Source: Prosthecodimorpha hirschii (lineage in GTDB: Bacteria; Pseudomonadota; Alphaproteobacteria; Rhizobiales; Ancalomicrobiaceae). From it: a DNA stretch of 64,000 nt. The stretch is from contig NZ_LJYW01000001.1 in assembly GCF_001305515.1 (NCBI RefSeq), forward strand, positions 62,001-126,000, given 5' to 3'. The position numbers and the translations under genes were made by a program. Shown here one piece after another: positions 36,468-45,500 of this stretch (its first letter is position 1; every line of letters starts with the position of its first letter). The notes under the pieces are model-generated. The model ran no database searches. It had not been told where the DNA came from and was given only the letters and a program-made list of their open reading frames with translations.

Positions 36468-37955
36468 TCAGTCCGCCCGGTACTGCGGCGCCGAGGCGAG
36501 ATAGCGTCCGAAGGACGGCGCATCCGGGAAGGAGAAATATTCCGCAAGCGGGTTGGCGCGTTTGCGGATCGTCGCGCCGATGTCGGCCAGAAGCTCGTCG
36601 AAATGCTTGAAGTGGAACGGGGCGACGCACAAGCCCCCATATTTGCGCGCCGCCGGGCGCTCCTCGCGGCGCCAGTGCAGCATCGCTTCGATATCGGCCG
36701 CCATCGCCGCCGGGCTCGGCTGGCGCGCGAGCTGGCCGTCGGCGAAACGCACCAGCCATTCGGCCAGCATCTCGGAGGTCAGCACCGTGCAGAAGCTCGA
36801 ATTGAAGCCGACGAAGCCGAGCTCGGGCAGGTCCGGATTGACCGCGAAGCGGTGCAGCCGGTAGAGCCCGTCCGGGGCGATCAGCCGCGACCGCCAGGGC
36901 TCGCCGAGGAAGGGCAGGCTGCCCTTCCAGCCGGTCGCCAGGATGACCACGTCGGCGCCGATCGTCTCGCCGGTGGTCAGACGCGGGCCTGTCCCGTCAT
37001 AGCCCTCGAAGGTGCCGCGCACCGGCCGGATCGCGCCGCTCCGGAACGCCTCGAACATGCCGGGCGTCACGATCGGGATCGAGCAGGACACGTCCTTCTC
37101 GATCGGCACGTCCGGCACCATGTCCCAGCGGCTCAAGCCCAGCTGCAGCTTCAGAAGCGTCTCCAGGCCGCGGAAATTGGCCCAGACGAGCGGCGCGGTC
37201 AGCGCCTGGAGGAGCTTCTGCGCCGGCGTCCGGCCCCAGCCGTTGAACTGCATCTCCTGGGCGCGCATGTAGAGCAGGCGCTTGAAGTTGATGCCGCCGA
37301 CGAAATAGGGCACCCGCCAGACCGCCTCGCGGCAGACCAGCGTCACCGCCTTCGCGCCGCTGCGGGCGGCGTTGACGGCGATGTCGGTGGCCGATTTCGA
37401 CGCCCCGAGCACCACCACCCGCCGGCCGCGAATCTGCGCGGGATCGCGATAGTCCGACGAGTGCAGGAGGGTGCCGCCGGCTGCCCGGAAGCGGTCCTCG
37501 CCGCCGAATTCCGGCAGATGCTTTTCGGAGAAGTTGCCGACCGCGACGGCGACGAAGTCGAAATCCTCGGTCGTGGCGCCGGCGGGGCCGGTCACCGAGA
37601 GGCGCCAGCCGGGCCGCCCGTCCGGACGCCGCTCCATGGCGTCGACACGGGTGCGGAAGCGAAACAGCGGCGCCAGGCGATGCTGCCGCGCGTAGCCGTC
37701 CAGATAGGCCTGCACCTGCGGCCCCTTCGGCCATTCCGGATAGTCGTCCGGCATGGCCATGTCGGTGAAGCGATAGAGTTCCTTCGGCGACTGGGTCTGG
37801 ACGTCCGGATAGGACTTGGCCGGGTCCCAGACCCCGCCGAAGACCTCTCCGGCTTCAAAGCCCGTCACCTTGTGCCCGCGAGCCGCAAAGGCCTTGGCGG
37901 CGGCGATACCGCTAACGCCGGCACCGATCACGGCGATCGTCTTCTGCGCGACCAT
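36468..37955 (-). CDS. Flavin-containing monooxygenase (FMO/Baeyer-Villiger type)
   Basis: 495 residues from the ATG at 37955 with GGAGGGG upstream. FAD-binding GAGVSG at the N terminus, a second dinucleotide fold VVVLGASKSATDIA for NADPH, and the FMO fingerprint region GGTLLHSSDYRDP (FxGxxxHxxxY-like). ATGWKG near the C terminus is the conserved FMO ATG motif. It inserts oxygen into an unknown substrate. Upstream of the cupin gene and divergent from an AraC-type regulator 185 bp away. Confidence 0.88.
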   Translation of the reverse strand: MVAQKTIAVIGAGVSGIAAAKAFAARGHKVTGFEAGEVFGGVWDPAKSYPDVQTQSPKELYRFTDMAMPDDYPEWPKGPQVQAYLDGYARQHRLAPLFRFRTRVDAMERRPDGRPGWRLSVTGPAGATTEDFDFVAVAVGNFSEKHLPEFGGEDRFRAAGGTLLHSSDYRDPAQIRGRRVVVLGASKSATDIAVNAARSGAKAVTLVCREAVWRVPYFVGGINFKRLLYMRAQEMQFNGWGRTPAQKLLQALTAPLVWANFRGLETLLKLQLGLSRWDMVPDVPIEKDVSCSIPIVTPGMFEAFRSGAIRPVRGTFEGYDGTGPRLTTGETIGADVVILATGWKGSLPFLGEPWRSRLIAPDGLYRLHRFAVNPDLPELGFVGFNSSFCTVLTSEMLAEWLVRFADGQLARQPSPAAMAADIEAMLHWRREERPAARKYGGLCVAPFHFKHFDELLADIGATIRKRANPLAEYFSFPDAPSFGRYLASAPQYRAD

Positions 37956-38140
37956 GAGCCCCTCCGCCCGATGAAACCGACGCAAGGCCGGGACCATCCC
38001 GGGTCCCGACGACGAGCCGAACGACCCGCCGACAAGGAGCATGCGGCCGGTCGGCACGCCGGCGTTATCCGGAAAGCGAAAATTTCAAGATCAAAGCAAT
38101 TCGGGTTGAAAGCCGGCTCAGCCCTCGTACAATTCCGGAT

Positions 38141-39181
38141 ATGCCGCATGGCCAAGCCATGTCGTCAAGGGAGCGCCTCGGCGCCCTGCGACTGTTCCAA
38201 TCCGAGGCCCTCGACGAGGCGCGCGATTTCGTGGCGCGCGCCTTCTGTCCGCATCGTCTCGATCTGGACCGACCGGCCACCCGGCTGGCCGCCATCCACA
38301 ATCATGCGCCGGGCCGCGAGGTCTCGCTCAACTATCTGCGCTACGGCGCGCCGGTCGCGATCGAGCCCGGCGAATTGTCGAGCTTCTATCTGGTGCAGAT
38401 GCCGGTGGAGGGAAGCGCGGATGTGCGCAACGGCGGCCGTTCGGTGCAGGTCGCGCCCGGCCTCGGCACGATCCTCAATCCGACGCTGCACACGCGCATG
38501 CGCTGGTCGGAGACCTGCACCAAGCTCCTGGTGCGCATCGACCGCGCCGCGCTGACCCGCGTGGCCGAGAGCCTGACCGGGCATCACCTGTCGGCGCCGA
38601 TCCTGTTCGAGCCCGAATTGCGCTTCGACCGGCCGGTAACGGCGCATTTCCGCACGCTGGTGCTGGCCTGCTTCGCTGCGGCCGAGGCCGGGCAGGCCTT
38701 TGCGGCCTCGCGCGATGCGGGGGGCGATGCGGCGCGGCAGCGCCTGATCGAGGAAGGCCTGATCGCCGCCTTGCTGAACGGGCAGCCGAGCAACGTCCAG
38801 CATGCCATCGCCGCCGCCGGGGCACCGCCCTCGTCCCGGCAGCTGCGCCGCGCCTGCGGCTTCATCGATGCGCATCTGGCCGGCGCGTTCACGATCGCCG
38901 ATGTGGCGGGCGCCGCCGGCTGCTCGGTGCGCTCCCTGCAACTCGCCTTCCGCGACCGGTTCGGGACCAGCCCGCTGCAATACTGGCGCCGCCGCCGGCT
39001 CGCGCTGGCGCGGTTCCATCTCGGCAGCGGGGAGGCCGGGGAGGGGGTCGGCGCCGTCGCCTTCGCGACCGGACACGGCCATCTCGGCCGCTTCGCCACC
39101 GACTACCGCACCGCCTTCGGCGAGCCCCCGAGCGTCACCCTCCGGCGCGCCGCAGAACTGACCGGACGCTCCGTTTCGTAG
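38141..39181 (+). CDS. AraC-family transcriptional regulator
   Basis: 346 residues. The C-terminal 100 residues carry two helix-turn-helix units (AFTIADVAGAAGCSVRSLQLAF and VGAVAFATGHGHLGRFATDY), with LQYWRRRRLALAR between them. The N-terminal half (NYLRYGAPVAIEPG, MPVEGSADVRNGGR, GTILNPTLHTRMRW) is the AraC-binding-like cupin sensor of the AraC_binding_2 group. Divergent from the monooxygenase-cupin genes, which it very likely regulates in response to a pathway substrate. Confidence 0.9.
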   Translation: MPHGQAMSSRERLGALRLFQSEALDEARDFVARAFCPHRLDLDRPATRLAAIHNHAPGREVSLNYLRYGAPVAIEPGELSSFYLVQMPVEGSADVRNGGRSVQVAPGLGTILNPTLHTRMRWSETCTKLLVRIDRAALTRVAESLTGHHLSAPILFEPELRFDRPVTAHFRTLVLACFAAAEAGQAFAASRDAGGDAARQRLIEEGLIAALLNGQPSNVQHAIAAAGAPPSSRQLRRACGFIDAHLAGAFTIADVAGAAGCSVRSLQLAFRDRFGTSPLQYWRRRRLALARFHLGSGEAGEGVGAVAFATGHGHLGRFATDYRTAFGEPPSVTLRRAAELTGRSVS

Positions 39182-39280
39182 CGGGCGCCGGGCGGGACCG
39201 ATCGTCGCCGGAGCCCACGCCCCGGCATTACCGTGACCGACCGGTCAAGCGCAGCCGCGCTCGCTCCGCCCTCGCGGCAT

Positions 39281-39332
39281 CCCCTTCTCCCCCTGAAGGG
39301 GGGAGAAGGTGGCCGAAGGCCGGATGAGGGGG
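39281..39332 (+). repeat. Palindromic intergenic repeat, left member of an inverted pair
   Basis: Contains a CCCCTTCTCCC/GGGAGAAGG-type palindrome followed by GGCCGAAGGCC and GGATGAGGGGG. Its reverse complement recurs at 39411-39470 with a few changes. It matches the style of dispersed intergenic repeats in Rhizobiales. Confidence 0.6.
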
Positions 39333-39410
39333 TGTAAGGCCGCAGCATCGTTTGGCTTTTCGGTTCGGCAGGGGGCCAGGACCGCGGGTCGCGTGAAACC
39401 TGCGGTATCG

Positions 39411-39470
39411 TCCCCCTCAACCGCCCTTCGGGCACCTTCTCCCCCCTGAGGGGGGCGAAGGGGAAGGGGG
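39411..39470 (-). repeat. Palindromic intergenic repeat, right member of an inverted pair
   Basis: Reverse-complement relative of 39281-39332: CCCTCAACCGCCCTTCGGGC, then ACCTTCTCCCCCC, then GAGGGGGGCGAAGGGG. With the left member it could form a large cruciform upstream of the TIR-LRR gene. The whole interval 39182-39612 holds no gene. Confidence 0.6.
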
Positions 39471-39612
39471 TGGGTTTCGATGGAGGGCAACTCCTGAAGG
39501 TCCGGTGGGGTGCGTCTTCGGGCGCCAGAGTAGCCGTCTCGGGTCCGGCCCCGCGCTCCGGCGGCTCTCCGCTTCGGTTGCATCGGTGCCGCGGGTCGGT
39601 CAAAATCGTTGC

Positions 39613-41961
39613 ATGACGCAGGTGTTCGTCTCCTACGCGCATCAGGACGCCAAGGCCGCCGAACAGCTTCGGATGTGGCTGGCGGACACGATTCGTCATT
39701 TCGGGCTGACCTTGTGGTGGGATGCGGAGATCCAGGCCGGACAGCGGTGGGACCCCAGCATCCGGCGGGCGATTGCAGACTCCGACATCTTCGTCCAACT
39801 GGTCTCCGCCGCGTCTCTCGCCTCCACCTACATCACCGAGAGCGAGGCGCCGGCGATCGAGCAGGCCGAGCGCGGCCGCGGCGCGCTGGTGCTGACCGTC
39901 ATCCTGGAAAAATGCAGCTGGCAGCGTCGCTTCGGCGCGCGGCAGGCGATGCCGTCGGATGCCAATCGGGATCTCCTTCCCGTGCGCGACTGGCACCCCC
40001 AGCGCGACGGCTGGCATGCCGTCATCGTCCAAAGCGAGGCCGCGATCGCGACCTGGCTGCGTCAGCCGCCGGATCCGCGCTTCAACCCTGCGCCCGGCCC
40101 GACCTTCGGGCTGACACCGGACGGCTTCGCGCCGGTCGACGATCCCCCGGCGGCAGCGGAGCGGATCGATCCGGGGCAGGCGAATCTGCATGGCCAAGTG
40201 AAGCGGGCGGCCGATCGCCTCGATCGCCGCATCGCCGGACTGCAGAACACGCATCCGAGCGTCTTCGACGAATACCAGGACCTGAAGACCTTCCTTGGCG
40301 ACACCGTCGCCGGCACGGATGTTACCGGTCTCTGGGTGGCCAAACTCGGTCTCGAATCCCTGCAGGCGCGCTTCGCCGCGCCGCCGGCTCCCGGTACGAT
40401 GACGGAACCGATCGAGCCGGACCTGCTCGCCGGCATCGACAAGCTGCTCGGGTTGGTCGAGCTCTACGGTCTCGGCTTCCAGGAATGGCGCGGGCTGAGC
40501 GCCCGCAACCGCGAGAGCGCCCGCGAGATCGCCGATCCGGTCGCCGAGGCAGTCGTCACGCGGGCGGCGCTGGACAAACTCGCGGATAAAAGAGCGCCGT
40601 TCGCGCCCTCGGCTCGCCCGATCCTCGCTGCCGCGTCGCGGCCGCTACCGGGCCCGGACGACCCGAACCCGGAGGCGTCCACGCCGGCTGCGGAAGTGGT
40701 GGCCGCCGCAGCGGGTGTCGGCGCCAATGCCATCGGCGCGCTGGCGCGCGCGGTGGTGTCGGCCTTGCGCGAGGTTGGCACGGTTGGCGGCGGCGTTTGG
40801 GTCCTGTCGACTATAGCCGGCGATGCCAATCTCGAATGGGTAAGGCAGGCTGCGACCTTCCTGCAGGCGCACTGCGCCCCCATCGCCGACTTCGCCGCCC
40901 GCCACCAGGACATCCGCCGCCTGATCGGCGGCACGATCGACATGCTCAGCCGCAAGCCGGTGCCAGCTGCGCGCACGGTGCTTCCTGACGTTTCGACTGT
41001 GGACGGTTCCGCGGACACGGAGGAAGGCGGCGAGATCGACTACGAAGCCGAGGCGAGGACGCTGATCCTGGCCGGCGTGGCTCCGCCGTCGGCCTGGGCT
41101 CCTCATATCCGCCACCTCAATCTATCCGGGACCGGCGTGACGGACCTGTCGCCGCTGTCCGGCCTCACGGCGCTGCAGAGGCTCGATCTCCGCAGCACGG
41201 GCGTGACGGATGTGTCGCCACTTTCTGGCCTTACGACGCTAGAAGTGCTCCGTCTCGGTAACACACACGTGACGGATGTGTCGCCGCTGTCTGGCCTTAG
41301 GGCGCTCGGGACGCTCTCTCTCTTTGGCACCGGCGTGACGGATGTGTCGCCGCTATCCAGCCTCACGGCACTAGAGGAGCTTAATCTCAGCAACACCAAC
41401 GTGACGGACCTGTCGCCGCTGACCGGCCTTACGGCACTGGCGGAGTTCCATCTCTTCAACTCCCGCGTGACGGACCTGTCGCCGCTATCCGGCCTCACAG
41501 CGCTGGTGTCGCTCCATCTCAGCAATAGCAGCGTGGCGGATGTGTCGCCGCTATCCGGCCTGACGGCGCTGGAGACGCTAGATCTTACCGACACCGACGT
41601 GACGGACCTGTCGCCGTTGTCCGGCCTCACAGCGCTGAAGACGCTCAGTCTCGCCAAGACCGGCGTGACGGATGTATCGCCGCTGTCAAGCCTTACGGCG
41701 CTGGAGACGCTTGATCTCTCTGGCACCGGCGTCTCGGACGCATCGCCGCTGTCCCGTCTGCCGCATCTTGCTCAACTGCGCTTGACGGGGCTCGACCTGC
41801 GCCGGTCAGCGGCATCGCTCCCCGCCTCCTTGGAAGAACTGGATCTGCGAGAGGCGACCTGGCCGCCCGACCGGCCCTTGCCCGATGTTCCCTGCCGGAT
41901 CGATCCGGATGGTGCGGTGCATCGATTAGCAGGAGATGCTACGCCCTGGTTCGACTATTAG
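39613..41961 (+). CDS. TIR-domain and leucine-rich-repeat protein (candidate immune receptor)
   Basis: 782 residues from the ATG at 39613. Residues 1-150 form a bacterial TIR domain: MTQVFVSYAHQDAKAAEQL, LWWDAEIQAGQRW and the NADase region LASTYITESEAP, where Glu78 is the likely catalytic glutamate. Residues about 190-360 are helical; 362-410 include a hydrophobic alanine/glycine/valine-rich stretch that may contact membrane. From residue 502 ten regular 22-residue leucine-rich repeats follow (LxxxTxVTDLSPLSGLTAL), then an irregular cap. Bacterial TIR domains degrade NAD or make signalling nucleotides in phage defence, and LRRs are recognition surfaces. No NB-ARC or STAND NTPase lies between, unlike plant TIR-NLRs. 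GC content is core-like. It sits upstream of the conserved sdhE-mfd pair. Confidence 0.85.
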   Translation: MTQVFVSYAHQDAKAAEQLRMWLADTIRHFGLTLWWDAEIQAGQRWDPSIRRAIADSDIFVQLVSAASLASTYITESEAPAIEQAERGRGALVLTVILEKCSWQRRFGARQAMPSDANRDLLPVRDWHPQRDGWHAVIVQSEAAIATWLRQPPDPRFNPAPGPTFGLTPDGFAPVDDPPAAAERIDPGQANLHGQVKRAADRLDRRIAGLQNTHPSVFDEYQDLKTFLGDTVAGTDVTGLWVAKLGLESLQARFAAPPAPGTMTEPIEPDLLAGIDKLLGLVELYGLGFQEWRGLSARNRESAREIADPVAEAVVTRAALDKLADKRAPFAPSARPILAAASRPLPGPDDPNPEASTPAAEVVAAAAGVGANAIGALARAVVSALREVGTVGGGVWVLSTIAGDANLEWVRQAATFLQAHCAPIADFAARHQDIRRLIGGTIDMLSRKPVPAARTVLPDVSTVDGSADTEEGGEIDYEAEARTLILAGVAPPSAWAPHIRHLNLSGTGVTDLSPLSGLTALQRLDLRSTGVTDVSPLSGLTTLEVLRLGNTHVTDVSPLSGLRALGTLSLFGTGVTDVSPLSSLTALEELNLSNTNVTDLSPLTGLTALAEFHLFNSRVTDLSPLSGLTALVSLHLSNSSVADVSPLSGLTALETLDLTDTDVTDLSPLSGLTALKTLSLAKTGVTDVSPLSSLTALETLDLSGTGVSDASPLSRLPHLAQLRLTGLDLRRSAASLPASLEELDLREATWPPDRPLPDVPCRIDPDGAVHRLAGDATPWFDY
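41116..41775 (+). repeat. Ten 66-bp tandem repeats encoding the LRR array
   Basis: Units begin every 66 bases (41116, 41182, 41248 and so on). Each encodes 22 residues around the conserved core GTGACGGA...TCGCCGCT (VTD-SPL). Variation concentrates in the codons for the exposed positions before VTD. Near-identical DNA in frame makes unequal recombination likely. Confidence 0.85.
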
Positions 41962-42121
41962 GAAAGCGAAGCCGACGAATTCCGCAAGTCCCGCGCCCTT
42001 CCCCCCACCTGACATCCCCGCCGTCCCGCGCTATATCTCGGCTCGCGGCGGATGCCGTCCATCACCGACGGTGCCCGATCCGGCGCCGGCGGCCGTCTGC
42101 TATTTTCGCGAGGCTTTCTCC

Positions 42122-42421
42122 ATGTCCGGCACGCAGATCTCCTCCGACGGGCTTGCGCCCGCGCGCAAGCGGGCGCTGTTTCGCGCCTGGCATCGCGGGA
42201 CGAAGGAGATGGATCTCCTGCTCGGCACCTTCGCGGACGCGCATCTGGCGGACCTGTCGGAGGCGGATTTCGAGGATTTCGTCCAGCTGATGGAGGTGCC
42301 CGACACCGACCTCTTCGCCTGGATCATCGACCGCCAGGATACGCCCGGCAACTACGACACGCCGGTCTTCCGCCAGTTGAAGGCCTTCCAGACAGCGCCG
42401 GGCGGGATCGTGTTCCGCTGA
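42122..42421 (+). CDS. sdhE: FAD assembly factor of succinate dehydrogenase (SdhE)
   Basis: 99 residues starting MSGTQISSDG. The DUF339 fold is clear: KRALFRAWHRGTKEMDLLLG (RGxxE motif, the site that contacts the flavoprotein), FADAHLADLSEADFEDFVQL, then DTDLFAWIIDRQ. SdhE helps attach FAD covalently to SdhA in the cytoplasm. It is followed by mfd, a gene order seen in many alphaproteobacteria. Confidence 0.95.
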   Translation: MSGTQISSDGLAPARKRALFRAWHRGTKEMDLLLGTFADAHLADLSEADFEDFVQLMEVPDTDLFAWIIDRQDTPGNYDTPVFRQLKAFQTAPGGIVFR

Positions 42422-42541
42422 TCCACCGATCGTCCGGGCCGCGTGCGCCGACCGCACGCGCGCCCCTCGCGCCACGCACCTCTCGCGCGGCGCGGTGCGA
42501 GACCACCCGCAGACATTCCCCCTTCCAGTCCGGACGCTCCG

Positions 42542-45500
42542 ATGAAGCCGCTCAAGGGTCTGTTCGACCGCACCGACCATGTCACGCTGGCGAGCCTGCC
42601 GGACGGCCTCGAAGCGCTGGCCATCGGCGATCTGGCACGGGCCTCCGGCGCCAAGGACGGGCGCCCGAGCCTTGTCGCGGTGGCCCGCGACGGCAACCGG
42701 ATGGCGGGCCTGGAGGCCGCGCTCGGCTTCTTCGCGCCCGACATCCAGGTGATGACCTTCCCGGCCTGGGATTGCCTGCCCTATGACCGGGTCTCGCCGA
42801 CGCCGGAGATCGTCGCGCGCCGGATGGCGACACTGTCGCGCCTGGTCCGCCCGCAGGCGACGACCAGGCCGGTCGTGCTGCTGACGACCGTCAATGCGAT
42901 CGTCCAGCGCGTGCCGGAACGCAGCATGGTCGCCGCCGAGACCTTCGCGGCCGCGCCCGGCAACCGCGTCGACATGGCGGACCTCGTCCGCTGGCTGGAG
43001 AATAACGGCTTCAACCGCACCCCGACCGTGCGCGAGACCGGCGAATATGCCGTGCGCGGCGGCATTCTCGATCTCTTCGCGCCCGGAACCGACAGCCCGG
43101 TGCGGCTCGACTTCTTCGGCGACACGCTGGAATCGGTGCGCAAGTTCGATGCCGAGAGCCAGCGCACCACCGGCCAGCTGAAGCGGCTGGAATGGCTGCC
43201 GATGTCGGAGGTGACCATCGTCCCGGAGACGATCAGCCGCTTCCGCCGCGCCTATGTCGCCCGCTTCGGCGCCACCACCAAGGACGACGCGCTCTATGCG
43301 GCGATCTCCGAGGGGCGCCGCTATGCCGGCATGGAACATTGGCTGCCGCTGTTCCACGAGCGGCTGGAGACGCTGTTCGACTATCTGGGCGAGGCGACCG
43401 TCGCGCTGGAAGCCCATGTCGAGGAGACGCTGACCGAGCGGCTCGGGCAGATCGAGGAGCATTTCCAGGCCCGCCGGGAGGCGCAGTCCACGCCGCAGCC
43501 GGGGGCCGTGCCCTACAAGCCGGTCGAGCCGGCCGCGCTCTATCTGACGGCCGAGGAATGGCGCAGCCGGATGGTGGACCGGCGCACGGCGGCCCTGACC
43601 CCCTTCGCGGTGCCGGACGGTCCGACCCGCACGGTCGATCTCGGCGGCCGGCAGGGGCGCAGCTTCCTGACCGAGCGCCAGGCCGGCGACGTCAACGTGT
43701 TCGACGCGGTCGTCGCCCATGTCGGCGAACTGCTGAAGGCCGGCCGGCGCGTGATGATCGCCGCCTGGAGCGACGGCGCGCTCGACCGCCTGTCCCAGGT
43801 GCTCGGCGACCACGGCCTGAAGGACCTGAAGCCGGTCAAGACCTTCCCCGAACTGCTGGCCCTGCCGAAGGGCGCGGTCGGGGTCGGCGTGCTCGGCATC
43901 GAGGCCGGCGTCGAGCTCGACGACGTGGCCGTGATCGGCGAGCAGGACATTCTCGGCGACCGTCTGGTCCGCCCGAAGAAGCGCCGCGCCAAGGGCTCGG
44001 ACTTCCTGACCGAGGTCTCCGGCCTCTCGGAAGGCGACATCGTCGTCCATGTCGATCACGGCATCGGCCGCTTCACCGGCCTGAAGACCATCACGGCGGT
44101 CGGCGCACCGCATGACTGCCTGGAACTGGTCTATCAGGGCGGCGACAAGCTCTATCTGCCGGTCGAGAATATCGAACTCCTGACCCGCTACGGCTCGGAC
44201 GACACCGAGGTGCAGCTCGACAAGCTCGGCGGCGTCGCCTGGCAGGCGCGCAAGGCGCGCATGAAGAGCCGCATCCGCGAGATCGCCGACAGCCTGATCA
44301 AGACCGCCGCCGCCCGCCTGATGAAGCCGGCTCCGGTGCTGACCCCGGTCGAAGGCCTCGCCGACGAGTTCGCGGCGCGCTTCCCCTACGAGGAGACCGA
44401 CGACCAGCTGGCCTCGATCGAGGCCGTGCACGAGGATCTGGCCGCCGGGCGGCCGATGGATCGTCTGGTCTGCGGCGACGTGGGCTTCGGCAAGACCGAA
44501 GTGGCGCTGCGCGCGGCCTTCACGGTGGCGGGTTCCGGCAAGCAGGTCGCCGTCGTGGTGCCGACGACGCTATTGGCGCGCCAGCATTTCCGCACCTTCT
44601 CGGAGCGCTTCAAGGGCCTGCCGTTCCGCGTCGGCCAGCTCTCGCGGCTGGTCTCGGCCAAGGATGCCGACCTGACCCGCCAGAAGCTCGAAAGCGGCCA
44701 TTGCGACATCGTCGTCGGCACCCACGCGATCCTCGCCAAGAGCGTCAAGTTCCGCGATCTCGGCCTGCTGATCGTCGACGAGGAGCAGCATTTCGGCGTC
44801 AAGCACAAGGAAAGGCTGAAGGAGCTCAAGGCCGACGTGCATGTGCTGACGCTGACCGCGACGCCGATCCCGCGCACCCTGCAGCTGGCCCTGACCGGCG
44901 TGCGCGAACTCTCGGTCATCGCCACGCCGCCGATCGACCGGCTCGCGGTGCGCAGTTTCGTCTCGCCCTACGATCCGCTGGTGATCCGCGAGGCCTTGCT
45001 GCGCGAGCATTATCGCGGCGGCCAGAGCTTCTATGTCGTGCCGCGCGTCTCCGATCTCGCCGCGCGCGCCACGTTCCTGGCCGAGCATGTGCCGGAGGTG
45101 CGCGTCTGCACCGCCCATGGCCAGATGGCGGCGGGCGAGCTGGAAGACGTGATGAACGCCTTCTACGAGGGCAAGTACGACGTGCTCCTGTCGACGACCA
45201 TCGTCGAATCCGGCCTCGACATCCCGACCGCCAACACGCTGATCATCCACCGCGCCGACATGTTCGGCCTCGCCCAGCTCTACCAGCTGCGCGGCCGCGT
45301 CGGCCGCTCGAAGCTGCGCGCCTATGCGCTGTTCACCGTGCCGGCCGACCGGCCGCTGACCCAGCAGGCCGAGCGGCGGCTGAAGGTGCTGCAGTCGCTC
45401 GACAGCCTCGGCGCCGGCTTCCAGCTGGCCAGCCACGACCTCGACATCCGCGGCGCCGGCAACCTGCTCGGCGACGAGCAGTCCGGTCACATCAAGGAGG

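Noticed and set aside
41116-41775. Regular 66-bp repeats as a CRISPR-like array
   Set aside because: The repeats are in frame, contiguous without unique spacers, and encode leucine-rich repeats.
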